A DNA stretch of 64,000 nucleotides from Triatoma infestans (Eukaryota; Arthropoda; Insecta; Hemiptera; Reduviidae). How positions within the stretch are numbered: position 1 is the stretch's first letter; each line of letters begins with the position of its first letter. This document shows positions 34,526 to 45,000 of this stretch, piece after piece. The notes below the pieces were generated by a model. The model worked only from the letters and a program-made list of their open reading frames with translations. It ran no database searches and was not told the origin of the DNA. The DNA is taken from positions 119,104-183,103 of the forward strand of contig JAAEAF010001519.1 in NCBI GenBank assembly GCA_011037195.1, given 5' to 3'. Made by a program: the position numbers and the translations under genes.

Positions 34526-34746
34526 ACTGGAAAATTTTGTCTGTTCCTTCATTAAGTTTTGCGTCTTGTGTTTATATATTTCGAGTACTTCTATTATGTG
34601 AACACGTCGACCTTTGTGGCCAGAATGTATTAGCTTCATCGTGGTCGTGATGTCATCGGGTTTGTGTTTGTTAGTGTTTAGGAGTTTGGCATAATTTGAG
34701 TCCCCTGATTTTTCTGCCGGTCTGCCCCACGTAAATGAAGTTTACA
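34526..34746 (-). pseudogene. Penelope-like GIY-YIG endonuclease remnant
   Basis: On the minus strand one frame gives VNFIYVGQTGRKIRGLKL, the YVGQTGR core typical of the GIY-YIG nuclease of Penelope-like retroelements. About 90 bases further, in a shifted frame, MKLIHSGHKGRRVHIIEVLE and IYKHKTQNLMKEQTKF follow, matching the 'HxxxxGHxxxxxxxxExLEIYKHK...LLNEQ' end of the same domain. The catalytic Glu (in EVLEIY) is kept. No reverse transcriptase is present nearby. A frameshift lies between the two halves. It abuts the upstream flank of the first GT11-like gene. Confidence 0.72.
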
Positions 34747-34909
34747 ACTGCGGTTTAGTGTTTTTAGCTAATTTAAAGCTTAATAAAATATGGTATGATT
34801 ACTGTATTAATAGAATCATATTTTCTGCCTAACTCGAATAAATTCCAAACAACGATTGCCACATGTTAGTGCTTGTCAATATGTATACATTGTTTTCACG
34901 ACATACTAT

Positions 34910-34945
34910 ACGATAAAATAAAACACATGATTGAAGACAGTGTAA
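34910..34945 (+). promoter_or_regulatory. Conserved upstream block of GT11-like copy A
   Basis: ACACATGATTGAAGACAGTG lies 25-50 bases before the start codon and recurs before copy C (52599-52620, with GGAGTCAGTG) and copy D (minus strand, 60147-60170, with CGAGCCAGTG). The ACAGT/TCAGT at its end resembles the arthropod initiator. An AT-rich GATAAAATAAAA lies about 20 bases upstream. Function is inferred from conservation and position only. Confidence 0.5.
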
Positions 34946-34970
34946 CATTTAATTTCTATTAATACCAGCA

Positions 34971-35864
34971 ATGTTTATGAGTAGGAAAGTGAAACATTTG
35001 TTTTGTAAATGGAGAAGTTTTTCTATAATTTGCTGTTGCGGTTTTTGTGTTACACTAATTATTATTGGTATTGCAATTAAAGAAAGGTATTGTTCACAAG
35101 CTATTATCACATCCGAAGGTTATGGGTCTCTGAATGTACAATTATGGTCTTATTTAAGTGTTTGGGCTATAGTGAAAACTGAACCAAGTTGGCATGCCTA
35201 CGTACCGAAGAGTACACTCGAATTAATGAAAACCATTTTCACCAATGATAGTATCAGGTTAAAGGAATATGAATCCTTCTTATTGGATTGTATATATCTA
35301 GACAATTATAAACCTCGAACAGAGGATAAAACTATAGTAATAGATTTTCGTCAAGCACCTGAAATTTATGGTCATATTTTACTTCCCTTAAGATATGAAT
35401 TGAAGAAACATTTTAAATTACGCGAAGAAATTAATAAATTCGCTGATAATGTAATAGCATCTGCAAAACATACTAAAGATATAGTTGAGGAAAACCTTGT
35501 TGCAGTTTTGATTGTACATGATATTCTATCTAATCTAGAAATTTATGATTATTATGATCTGGGTATGCAATGGTTTCGTGAGAAGATAAAAAATCCGATT
35601 TTTGTTATAATAGCCTATCAATATGTAACAGAAGTTCGTGATATGGATCTATTCCAAGATGAGGACATATTATTATTTAGTTATTCAAGTGAATTTAGAC
35701 ATAGTTTGGGTTTAGTGGCTAGATGTAAACATTTGATCATATATAAAGGAACATTGTCAATGTTCGCTGGTTTATTTATTGATGGTTATGTTCTAGTCAA
35801 TGACTTTGGATGGCTTCTTAACTCTGACGTTAATTTGACTAATTGGATACTCTATAAGCCATAG
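34971..35864 (+). CDS. GT11-like fucosyltransferase-related protein, copy A
   Basis: 297 codons, intronless. A short basic N-terminus (MFMSRKVKHLFCKWRS) precedes one membrane segment (FSIICCCGFCVTLIIIGIAI), giving type II Golgi-like topology. The lumenal part follows the order of GT11 alpha-1,2-fucosyltransferases: GSLNVQLWSYLSVWAIVK resembles the GRLGNQ(M/L)xxYAxLYxxAK motif. WFREKIKNPIFVIIAYQ resembles the 'FRxxxxxPxFVVxS' strand. LGLVARCKHLIIYKGTLSMF resembles 'LALLxxCxHxIxxxGTFxWW'. Where active enzymes carry HVRRGDY this copy has VLIVHDI, so the GDP-fucose-binding Arg residues are missing. It may be a pseudoenzyme or have altered activity. Paralogues lie at 37022, 52649 and 59241. The family call rests on motif order and needs a profile search. 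Confidence 0.7.
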   Translation: MFMSRKVKHLFCKWRSFSIICCCGFCVTLIIIGIAIKERYCSQAIITSEGYGSLNVQLWSYLSVWAIVKTEPSWHAYVPKSTLELMKTIFTNDSIRLKEYESFLLDCIYLDNYKPRTEDKTIVIDFRQAPEIYGHILLPLRYELKKHFKLREEINKFADNVIASAKHTKDIVEENLVAVLIVHDILSNLEIYDYYDLGMQWFREKIKNPIFVIIAYQYVTEVRDMDLFQDEDILLFSYSSEFRHSLGLVARCKHLIIYKGTLSMFAGLFIDGYVLVNDFGWLLNSDVNLTNWILYKP

Positions 35865-36860
35865 CTAAAAATTAATAAGTAACAACAATAAGTGGATAAG
35901 ATCTGAAATAGCATTGGCTGTTCCAAGATTTCTAAGATTCAGTTTCAAGATGTTTGTATTTGATATACAATTATGATTTTGTTTCCTATAATTATTTAAA
36001 AAAAAAAAGAGCCCATTGATATTTGCATACTTCATTGCAAGGCTGCTTTATAATACTATAGTTTATTCAATATTCTTCACACAGTATTGTCTCCACCGTC
36101 AATGATATTAATTAAATATGTTACAATTTATGAATTAATGTTACTTAACTTAAGATTGTTTTTTATTTTCTTTTTTTTGGTTATCAGATTGTAGTATATT
36201 AGAATCTTTAATGCCAAGTAATGGACTCTTATCACTTAACACAAAGTTAATACAACTGCACTACGGCTACAGCCGTATTACTCCAGTCGCTGCCAAGTAT
36301 AGACTCTAGCAATTAACACGAAGTAAATACAAGAACACTACAATATAATCAACTCTTATCACAGATTTTGTAAATTTCTGTAAATTTCTCTTATCACAGA
36401 TTTTTCGTAAATTATTGTTTTTAACATCAGAAAGCAGCAACAAAAAAAGAGAAAAAATTATATCACTGTATTCAGCGTAAACTTGAAATCTAACGTCACA
36501 AATTAACCCAAAAAAACTGAGAATGTAAAGGTTATCAAATTAATGTGATAACTGTATATCTGGGGTGTTAACACTGTAAGATTCAAGAAAATTACTCAGC
36601 TCTCCATATGAAAGGATTACTTTTCTTTTATTCGTTATCTTGGTAACAGATGAACGCTAACATAGAGGAAATATGGTAATCCAGTTAGATTTTCAATGTC
36701 GAGTTGTTCACTGGAAATACATGTTTTGTAGTTCACAGAGATTGAAAAAATGTTTTTTTGTTTGTAATACTGTAATTGAGTACTATAATGATACTAAACG
36801 TTTAATCCCTAAAGTACCAAATAAAAACGATTCAAAAAACAGTCCATAACTTGTAGAAAA
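35865..36860. other. 3' flank of GT11-like copy A
   Basis: The sequence to about 36320 is shared with the 3' flanks of copies B, C and D (ATTGTCTCCACCGTCAATGA, TTTGCATACTTCATTGCAAG, TTCTTCACACAGTATTGTC). The polyadenylation signal seen in B, C and D as AATAAAG is ATTAATG here. The part from about 36290 to 36480 is shared with 47651-47845. R-family traces start near 36620. Confidence 0.6.
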
Positions 36861-36869
36861 ACTATATTA

Positions 36870-37035
36870 TTAACTACAAGTTAGAAGAAATGACAATTAT
36901 AAGAATTATTAAACAAAAAAATTGGGAACAGCAAAGTCTGTAAAACTGGACTTTGCTTATTCCAAACCTGTAGCGAAAATAGCCGCCATTTATAAAAGTT
37001 TTAATGCTTTATTATGGTTCCAAAGTAGGTGATGG
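36870..37035 (+). repeat. Duplicated spacer, left copy
   Basis: The text AAGTCTGTAAAACTGGACTT, GCTTATTCCAAACCTGTAGC and TTTTAATGCTTTATTATGGT recurs at 38215-38370 after copy B. The two spacers bracket copy B and mark the tandem duplication unit. Confidence 0.75.
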
Positions 37036-37878
37036 GTCTTTGAACAGTTATGGTGTTATTTATGTGTTTGGGCTAAAGTGAAAACTGAACCAAATTTGCA
37101 TGCCTACGTACCGAAGAGTACACTCGAATTAATGAAAACCATTTTTACCAATGACAGTATCAGGTTAAAGGAATATGAATCCTACTTATTGCATTGTATA
37201 CATACAGCCAGTTATAAATCTCGAACAGAGAATAAAATAAAAGTAATAAGGTTTCGTCAAGCACCGGAAATTCATGGTGATATTTTACTTTCCTTAAGAT
37301 ATGAATTGAAGGAACAACTTAAATTAAGCGAAGAAATCAATAAATTCGCTGATAATGTAATAGCATCTGCAAAACATACTAAAGATATAGTAATAGTTCA
37401 GGAAAACGTTGATGCAGTTTTGATTGTACTTGATATTATATCTAATCTAGAAATTTATGATTATTATTATATGGGTACACAATGGTTCCGTGAGAAGATA
37501 AAATATCTACTTTTTGTTATAATAGCCTATAAATATGTAAAAGAAGATCGTGATATGGATCTATTCCAAGACGAGGACACATTAGTATTTAGTAATCCAT
37601 GTGAACTTGGTCATATTTTAGGTTTAGTAGCTAGATGTAAACATTTGATCATATTTGAAGGAACACTGTCAATATTCGCTGGTTTATTTATCGATGGTTA
37701 CGTTCTAGTCAATGACTTTGGATGGCTAGGTATCTCTGACGTTATTAATTTCAGTAATTGGATACTTTATAAGCATAGCTTAATATTAATAAGTAACAAC
37801 ACTAAGTGGATAAGATCTGAAATGGGATTGGCTGTTCCAAGCTTTCGAAGATCCAGTTTGTATTTGATATTCTATTGA
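37022..37878 (+). pseudogene. GT11-like copy B, 5'-broken
   Basis: The downstream 266 codons from ATG 37078 are open and close to copy A: AYVPKSTLELMKTIFTNDSI, EINKFADNVIASAKHTKDI, MDLFQDEDTLVFSNPCELGH and LVARCKHLIIFEGTLSIFAG. Upstream, GATGGGTCTTTGAACAGTTA still matches the GSLNVQLW region but with small deletions that break the frame. The cytoplasmic tail and membrane segment are gone, replaced by spacer sequence. The C-terminus is also altered by a frame change near the end (HSLILISNNTKWIRS). The site of the HxRR motif reads VLIVLDI. Probably a pseudogene; a truncated cytosolic product from ATG 37078 cannot be excluded. Confidence 0.7.
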
Positions 37879-38214
37879 TTTTGTTTCCCATAATCATGTA
37901 AAAAAATAAACAGGCCATTGATATTTGCATACTTCATTGCAAGGCTGCTTTATAATACTATAATTTACTCAATGTTCTTCACACAGTATTGTCTCCACAG
38001 TCAATGATATTAATTATTTATATTAGAATTTATGAAATAAAGTTACTTAACTTAAGATTTTTTTTTTTTTAATTTTATTTATTTTTTTTTTGCTTATCAG
38101 CTTCTAGCATATTAGAATCTATACTGCTAAGTGTGGACTCTTATCACTTAACACAAAGTAAATACAGCTGCACTACGGCTACAGCCGTCGCAGAGTCGCT
38201 GCCAAGTATGGACT
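37879..38214 (+). other. 3' flank of GT11-like copy B
   Basis: This shares TTGATATTTGCATACTTCAT, CACACAGTATTGTCTCCACA and the AATAAA signal at 38036-38041 (GAAATAAAGTTACTTAAC) with the other copies. It is followed by poly-T/A and the duplicated tail 'cttctagcatattagaatct'. Confidence 0.65.
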
Positions 38215-38370
38215 AAGAAGTAATGATAATAATAAGAATTGTTATACAAAAAATGGGAACAGCAGTCTGTAAAACTGGACTTTGCTTATTCCAAACCAGT
38301 AGCGGAAATAGCCGTCATTTATAAAAGATTTAATGCTTTATTAGGCTTCAAAAATATTATTAGTGGAAAT
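38215..38370 (+). repeat. Duplicated spacer, right copy
   Basis: Counterpart of 36870-37035: CAGTCTGTAAAACTGGACTT, TATTCCAAACCAGTAGCGGA and TTTAATGCTTTATTAGGCTT. Confidence 0.75.
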
Positions 38371-40080
38371 AAATAATCTGACAAAAAATTGTTTTTTTCT
38401 TTAAAGTGATTGTTACAGAATAATAATAATATTAATAATGCTTCATTTTTCAATTAGAAAGCAAAACATAATTAATACATACTAAGATTCTTATTAAGAC
38501 AGACATAATGTTGGTCATTTCCTGGACATTGGCGATACCCACGTTGAAGAGTGTCGCGTATTTCGAAACCCCACGAATTTAATTTACATGGATTTGCATT
38601 GGCAGTTGGTTTGTTGGCCGCCAGGAGGATTGTACTATTCAACTCGTCTTATCAAACCTGTAACATTTAAATTACATTTTTACAATAAGCTATTATCATT
38701 CCTGAATTGTGTAATATTTTTATTATTTTAGCTGAAACGGTATAAAGACTATTGGAGCTCAGCTCACGCACTATTTGACTTACCTTCAGACAATCGTATT
38801 CGTCCATTGGTCTACGAACACTTTTTTTTCTTACCGCCAAGCTGAGCGTCACTTGCTTCTCGCCATTACTACTTACTCTCGCTTTCTTCTTCTGTGCGTG
38901 GTGCTTTCAGTTACTTATGCGCCTTTTGAATTCGTGGAAACATCATTTTTTTGGGCTTATAGCTCAAAACTACCCCCAAATATTGCAGTTGTACAATTTT
39001 GACGTTGATTGTTTCTGTTCTGCTGAATCGTCATTTTACCAAGTCAGACTGTATGGCTACTTTAAACCAGTTGCAGCAAGTTTATTCTCGCAACACGTAT
39101 TGCAACAAATCGCATGAACCAAGCTTGGTACTGCTAAGGATTCAACTTATTGTGTAGTGTAGCTCTTATTCTGTATTTCTTTTTTATTATTATATATATT
39201 GAGCTACTTGCTCAAGTGTAGCAATTTTGCCACGTACATCACAGCAAGGTTTTTTTCAGAGTGGTTAAATTCAGGAACTTGACTACCAACAGGTTCTTCA
39301 GTTACCACAAGGCTGAAACCAGGTAACTACCCCAGATATTTTATTGTAATTTGTAAATACTTAAGATTGATATTTTTGCCATTTTATTGAGCACCCTTTC
39401 TCCATTTGTATCAGTGTGTTTGTAACTTTCTATTAATTTTCAGCTTTCCTTACTCATACCCACTGATTTGGGTATTTTACTCCTTTAGTTTCCTGTAACT
39501 ACTTTAAGCTGATGAGCTTGAAGATTTTTCTCACTAATAGCGCTTCTTCATTACAGAATTAAGCACCTTTTTTAATACGAGAGTAGCCGAATCTCCTGGT
39601 AGGTCGACAATTCATTGCAGACACATAACATCTTTCGCACTATTTAGTCCAGGTTAAGGTATATTTGATATTACCTGTTCATTCTTTTTTTTACTCGACA
39701 ACTATTTCGTTGTGCACTTCAATCCTTGACTGTAAAGGCGTATCCGTACCTTGACTCTCTCAATTATCTTCTATTTTGTGGCCATTTGGTTACCGCTTAT
39801 TTTGAGTTATAACAGTTTCGGTAATTTGTATGTAATATTCATTATTTAGGTTATTCTTGATGGTCTTCCAATCTGGAATTGACAGCCGACTTCATGGAAT
39901 CGGACATGGAACTTGCTGTCCATCCGAATATGGGGTTCATCCGCTTGGTGTGGAAGCTCGAGCTATACTTGCTGTACATGTTTTTTTTGGCGGAGCAACC
40001 ATAATAGCTTCCGATTGATTTCCAGATAGCATCAAGCCTATTCTGCTCTATGCTCTTTGCGGAGCGTTTGAAAAATTATT
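38371..40080. other. Unassigned region before Gypsy-2
   Basis: Less AT-rich than its surroundings. Short frames occur at 38732-38850, 38775-39002 and 39850-40010, but none shows a recognisable domain. The frame after a TTATTTTAG acceptor at 38731 stays open for 38 codons. I could not connect it convincingly to the split gene. No repeat boundaries found. Confidence 0.35.
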
Positions 40081-40084
40081 GTAT

Positions 40085-40692
40085 TGTAAGGGCTAGTGAA
40101 GAGAAGAAGGGATTGCAAGCCAGCTTATGGGCGTGGCTAGGTGAATAGTGGAGTGGGGAACCGCTGGCAGATGATAGATGGGTGAGTAGTAGGGCAGCCG
40201 AGCCTAGGGCAAAAGCTAAGGAGAAAACAGTGTGAGCTACCAAGCAGTCAACTTATTCAAAAGTATTGAGGTGAGCTTTTGTGTACCCTGTGGCGCAAAT
40301 AACTGACCCATCTATATTGCCAGAGTGACCCGCTAACTTCTAAGACCGTGGGTTAGGGTGTTGTAAATAATTGTTTAGTGTGTAAGTTATAATTATTGGT
40401 TTAGTTGTTAAGTTGTACATAATTGTTAGTGTGTAAGTTAGTCCAGTAAGATATTACGTATAGTTGTAACAAGAAGATATTGTTTTCCTTTGTTTGAGGT
40501 TAAAGATTATGTTTGTATGTTTGCTTGAAATCCATCGGCTGATAACCATGAAAGAGTAATAAAATTTATGTTTGTTAATAATAAACTAAAATTAAGCAGC
40601 ATTCGCCTCTTCTTACCCTATTCCTATGTGTGAGTGTGTGTGAGTGAGGGTGTGTGTGTGTGTGTGTGTGGGGTAGGGATAAAAGAATTACA
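40085..40692 (+). repeat. Gypsy-2 5' LTR
   Basis: 608 bp, TGTAAGGGCTAGTG to AAAGAATTACA. It ends with a (GT)n microsatellite at about 40637-40670 that is shorter in the 3' LTR. Repeated phrases such as GTGTAAGTTA occur inside. An AATAAA-type signal (TTAATAATAAACT) lies near 40580. Confidence 0.95.
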
Positions 40693-40693
40693 C

Positions 40694-40710
40694 TGGTGAC
40701 AGGTGTGCGG
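40694..40710 (+). other. Primer-binding site candidate of Gypsy-2
   Basis: TGGTGACAGGTGTGCGG starts one base after the LTR. It begins with TGG as a tRNA 3'-CCA complement should. The closest tRNA I can think of is a leucine type, but the match is imperfect, so the primer is not assigned. Confidence 0.5.
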
Positions 40711-41064
40711 GGTCTCGGCGGCTGTACTAAGTTAGCAGTATTAAGTGGTAGGGGAATAGGTGGACAGAATACGCTAGTACGCCGACCTTGAATGACGCTC
40801 GAGCGTTATTTCATAAACGCGACGTCGCTCGGCGGTTTTGATGAAAAAATTTAATTCTATGGGTTGTAAGGAGTAATAATATATAAGTGAGAGAGAATTC
40901 TATTCTTAAAATTCTATTTAAATTGCTCTCACCGGAAGTTTTCTTTTCAGTCCTCTCAATTGAATTTTTCTAAGTTCCTTTTGCCTAAATATAGGGTTGT
41001 TGGGTATCATTGGACTTGGCTTGACGCGCCCTTCCTATTTCTGAAGCGTATAAGGTACCTTATT

Positions 41065-42084
41065 ATGGGAGAAGACATGGACAAACTTAAGAAAGAGTTG
41101 GAACAGTTAAAGTCAGAACTAAGACAGGTCAGACAATCGTTGCCGGGAACAAGCATACAGTCAAGACCTCCTGAGGTGGCCAAACGCGAACTGACCATGG
41201 TGTCTCTTATCCGTTCCTGGAGCGGGGAGGGGTCTGACGAGCCGGTAGAGCATTTTTTGTACAATTTTGCGGTTGTAGCTAATCACGGAGGCTGGACAGA
41301 TGCGGAGCGGTTAATGGTTTGTCGGCTGAAGCTCACTGGGGCAGCTGCTAATTACATAGCCGGCTTCCCAGAGTTGTTACAACCCTCGGCTACGTACAAG
41401 CAGTTAGAGGAGATCTTGAAAAATAGATTTACTGTTAAGACGACTCCCGAGGAGCGCCTCCTTGCGTTAAACTCAGTAGAGCAATCCCCAGGAGAAGATG
41501 CACAGCAGTTTGGGGACCGGTGCCGCCGTTTAGGCGAACGAATCTTGACTCCAGAGTCGACCTCGCAAGAGGTAGTGTGGACCAGTGCCCACGTTGAAAA
41601 AGTATTACTGACTGCCTATATTAAGGGACTCCGGGGGGAAGCTGGCCGGCAGCTACAGTTTATGCCTCCCGCTAGTTTTCAGGAAGCTGTATCACGCGCA
41701 GTGCGCGTCGAACAGGTTACGGTAAAACCGGTACCAGCTCGAGAGGTGTGGGCGGTACAAGAGCAGCCAAAAAGGAGGAGAGACAGTCAGGGGTGTTACG
41801 AGTGTGGCGCCCCAGGACACTTTGCGAGGGACTGTCCTAGAAGACGAGGGACGCAAAAGAGGAGAACCAGGGAGCCTTGCAGCTGTCGTAGTCCAACCCA
41901 GAGTAGAACAATAATTTGTTTTGTGTGTGGGAAAGCAGGGCACTTTGCTCGTGAGTGCAGTCAACGGGCGACACACAAAGGTGTAGCGACATGTTCATCC
42001 CGAGAGACATCTTCCCCAAAAGACTTGGGCCCGATGGAAGCCCCACCGTCGAGCGCCCCTCATTGCCAGGGGCCTCATTTATAA
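41065..42084 (+). CDS. gag: Gypsy-2 Gag polyprotein
   Basis: 339 codons from ATG 41065 (MGEDMDKLKKELEQLKSEL). The frame is open upstream to an ATG at 40960, but the chosen start opens the coiled-coil-like heptads usual for Gag and is preceded by TATT-rich leader. The middle is capsid-like (FLYNFAVVANHGGWTDAERL, LLTAYIKGLRGEAGRQLQF). Two CCHC knuckles follow, CYECGAPGHFARDC and CFVCGKAGHFAREC, which bind the genomic RNA. The end overlaps pol by 130 nt in another frame. Gag would assemble into cytoplasmic particles. No stop or frame damage was seen. Confidence 0.9.
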   Translation: MGEDMDKLKKELEQLKSELRQVRQSLPGTSIQSRPPEVAKRELTMVSLIRSWSGEGSDEPVEHFLYNFAVVANHGGWTDAERLMVCRLKLTGAAANYIAGFPELLQPSATYKQLEEILKNRFTVKTTPEERLLALNSVEQSPGEDAQQFGDRCRRLGERILTPESTSQEVVWTSAHVEKVLLTAYIKGLRGEAGRQLQFMPPASFQEAVSRAVRVEQVTVKPVPAREVWAVQEQPKRRRDSQGCYECGAPGHFARDCPRRRGTQKRRTREPCSCRSPTQSRTIICFVCGKAGHFARECSQRATHKGVATCSSRETSSPKDLGPMEAPPSSAPHCQGPHL

Positions 42085-45000
42085 TCCCAAACGTTTCTTC
42101 TATTCACCCCCGCGGGTTGTTACTAAACATGAAAGTGGGGGCTAAGGAACTACATCTTCTCGTGGATAGTGGTTCCGAAATCTCTATTTTAAAAGAATTC
42201 ATCCCCGGAGTACTAGTACAGTCATCATCAGTGAAGGCAACCGGGGTAATGGGTGGCATGGTACCAATAAAAGGCGAACAGAGGTTATCGTGTGAAATAA
42301 ATGATATGAGTGTGGACCATACTTTTGTCATAGCCGAAGTGGCAACAAAAGGAGATGGGCTGGTAGGATGGGACCTCATGGAGAGGCTGGGGTTGGTTGT
42401 TGATGCGGGACGGGGAGATGTCAGAGTAGGTAATAGGAGTGTTGCGGTAGCTCCAGTAACGGGGAGGCTGTCTAAGACGGAGGAGTTGCATGAAGTAACG
42501 CACGGCGTTGGGAGTCCGTTAAAAAGCACATTCGAAGAGGTTCGGGAATGCAGTGTGAAGGCTGTAGGGGCGGTCGCGGTATCTCCCTACTGCGAGCAAA
42601 TGGTGCAAGGGAAGTTAGCGGCTTCGTTAAATGGGGATATCCTGATCGAGCCGGTTACTCAGGCTCAGCTGGGTCTCAGGGTGGCAAGAAGTATGAATCG
42701 ACCGATAGGACGGCGGGTATGGATCAAAGTGGTGAATCCCACGAAGGAGGAAATAAGAATAGAAAAGGGGCAAGTGATGGGTTTGGCAGAGCGGTGGGAC
42801 TTAGTTGATGACGCTGTTGTGGCTATGGTGGGGCAAAGTTCTGGTGAATCGGACCGAATGCGAGATTTGGAAGCGGAATGCAGGAAGAAGGTGCACCATC
42901 TAGGCCCTGAGGATCAGGACCATCTGATGAGCGTTTTAAGAGGCTTCCTGCACGTCTTTGAGGAACCGGGGAAAGAAGGATGCAAGCTTAATGTGTCGCA
43001 TCAAATTAGGACCACGGAAGAGGGGCCCATTGTTAAGCGCCCGTACAGGGTGCCCTATCACCAACGTCCCGTTATTTCGGAGCATCTCCGAGATATGATG
43101 GAGAGGGGAGTGATTGTACCCTCAAATAGTCCTTGGTCAGCCCCTGTAGTGTTAGTGCCGAAACGTAGTGAGGATGGCACCTGCAAATACCGTTTTTGCA
43201 CCGACTTTCGCGGATTGAATAGTATTACCAAGACAGATGCGTACCCGCTGCCACTCATTAATGAGACCCTCGAACATTTGGGGAGGAGCAAGTACTTTTC
43301 GACGATCGACCTCGCGAGTGGGTATCATCAGATACCGATTCGGGAGGAAGATTGTGAAAAGACTGCGTTTACCACGGTTGGAGGCCATTACGAGTACCGG
43401 CGTATGGCATTTGGTTTGGTCAATGCGCCCGCTACATTCCAACGGACAATGGATCAACTTTTGATGGAAATGAAGGGAACGGAGTGCCTAGTCTACCTTG
43501 ATGATATAATCATCTTCAGTGCCGACCTCAAGGAGCACTGCAAAAAACTAGGTCACTTATTTCAACGATTACAGGACGCGGGTTTGAAAGCGAATCTCCA
43601 GAAATGTAGGTTTGCGCAACCGGAGGTTCGGTACTTGGGACATATTGTTACTTCGGAAGGGGTCAAACCAGACCCAGAGAAAATTTCCGCGGTGCAGTCG
43701 TTCCCGGTCCCAAAGACCTCGCGAGAGATCAAAGGGTTTTTGGGGCTAGCGGGATATTATCGCCGGTTTATAAAGAACTTCGCGGAAGTTGCTAAACCAC
43801 TTACCAAATTATTGGGACAAGAAACGAAGTTTCTCTGGGGGGAACGTGAGCAGGAGGCCTTTGAACGACTCAAAGTCGCGTTATGCTCCTCTTCGGTGCT
43901 GGTATATCCAGATTTCCGAGTTCCTTTTATTTTGGCCACGGATGCTTCAGGAGTGGCACTAGGGGCCGTCTTGTCCCAAATGCAAGAAGGCCAGGAAAGA
44001 CCCGTGGCGTTTGCAAGCCGACAATTAAATCGAGCCGAACAAAATTATTCTGCTACAGAAAGGGAGCTGCTCGCGGTAGTGTGGGCGACCAGCCAATTCC
44101 GCTGTTACCTCCTGGGTCGAAAATTCACATTGATTACTGACCATGCTGCCTTGAAGTGGATGATCCGGCTGAAAGACCCATCTGCCAAGTTGACTCGTTG
44201 GGCGTTACGCCTGGAGGAATTCGATTACGACGTTGCCCATCGGCCCGGCTCTAAGCACCTGAATGCTGATGGGCTCAGTCGAGCGGTGGCGGCCGCAATG
44301 GGTACTGGTGAAGAGAGGGGGCCCAACGATAGCGGGGTAGAGCTAAGCTGTTGGGAGCGGGAGCAGCTAAAGGACGAATGGTGTAACCATTGCCGAGAGG
44401 CGTCCCCTGGTAAGGTGGCCTTAGGAACTTCAGGACTTTGGTACTGGACGGACGGACAAAGAGACCCAACAGCGTGGAAGGTGATGGTCCCTATTAAGTT
44501 CAGAAATTATGTAATCAAGCTGTTGCATGATACCCCCTGGTCCGGCCACCCAGGTATCCAACGAACCCTGTCCCGGGTCAAAGAACATTTTTATTGGCCT
44601 GAAGCGGAACGGGATGTTGAAAGGTACGTTAAAGGCTGCCACCCTTGCAATGCCCGAAAAACGCCAAAGGGTTTAACCGTACCACTAGGTGAGGTGATTA
44701 GAGCGACTGCTCCATTGGATATAGTCTCGCTGGATATAGTGGAGGTCCCCTCTAGTAGTAGTGGAAATCGTTATCTCCTGACAATGATTGACCAGTTTAC
44801 TAGGTACGCGGAGGCTGTCCCTATGAGGGGCCAGACTGCCGAGGAGACTGCCGGAGCTTTTGTGAGAGAGATAATACTGCGTCATGGTACTCCGCAGAAA
44901 GTCTTGACAGATAGGGGTACGAACTTTCTTTCAAAACTGTTCAAGTCGGTCTGTCAGTTACTACACGTTAAGAAACTGCAAACCACGGCGTTTCACCCAC

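Noticed and set aside
38732..38849. Possible last exon of the split gene after TTATTTTAG
   Set aside because: 38 codons open in phase 0, but 15 kb away across Gypsy-1 and two GT11-like copies, with no resemblance in composition. Chance is likely.
39850..40010. Open frame on both strands before Gypsy-2
   Set aside because: About 55 codons on the plus strand and 40 on the minus strand, with neither domain nor splice support.
42104..42529. Antisense frames over Gypsy-2 pol
   Set aside because: Shadows of the GC-richer pol frame with no recognisable domains.
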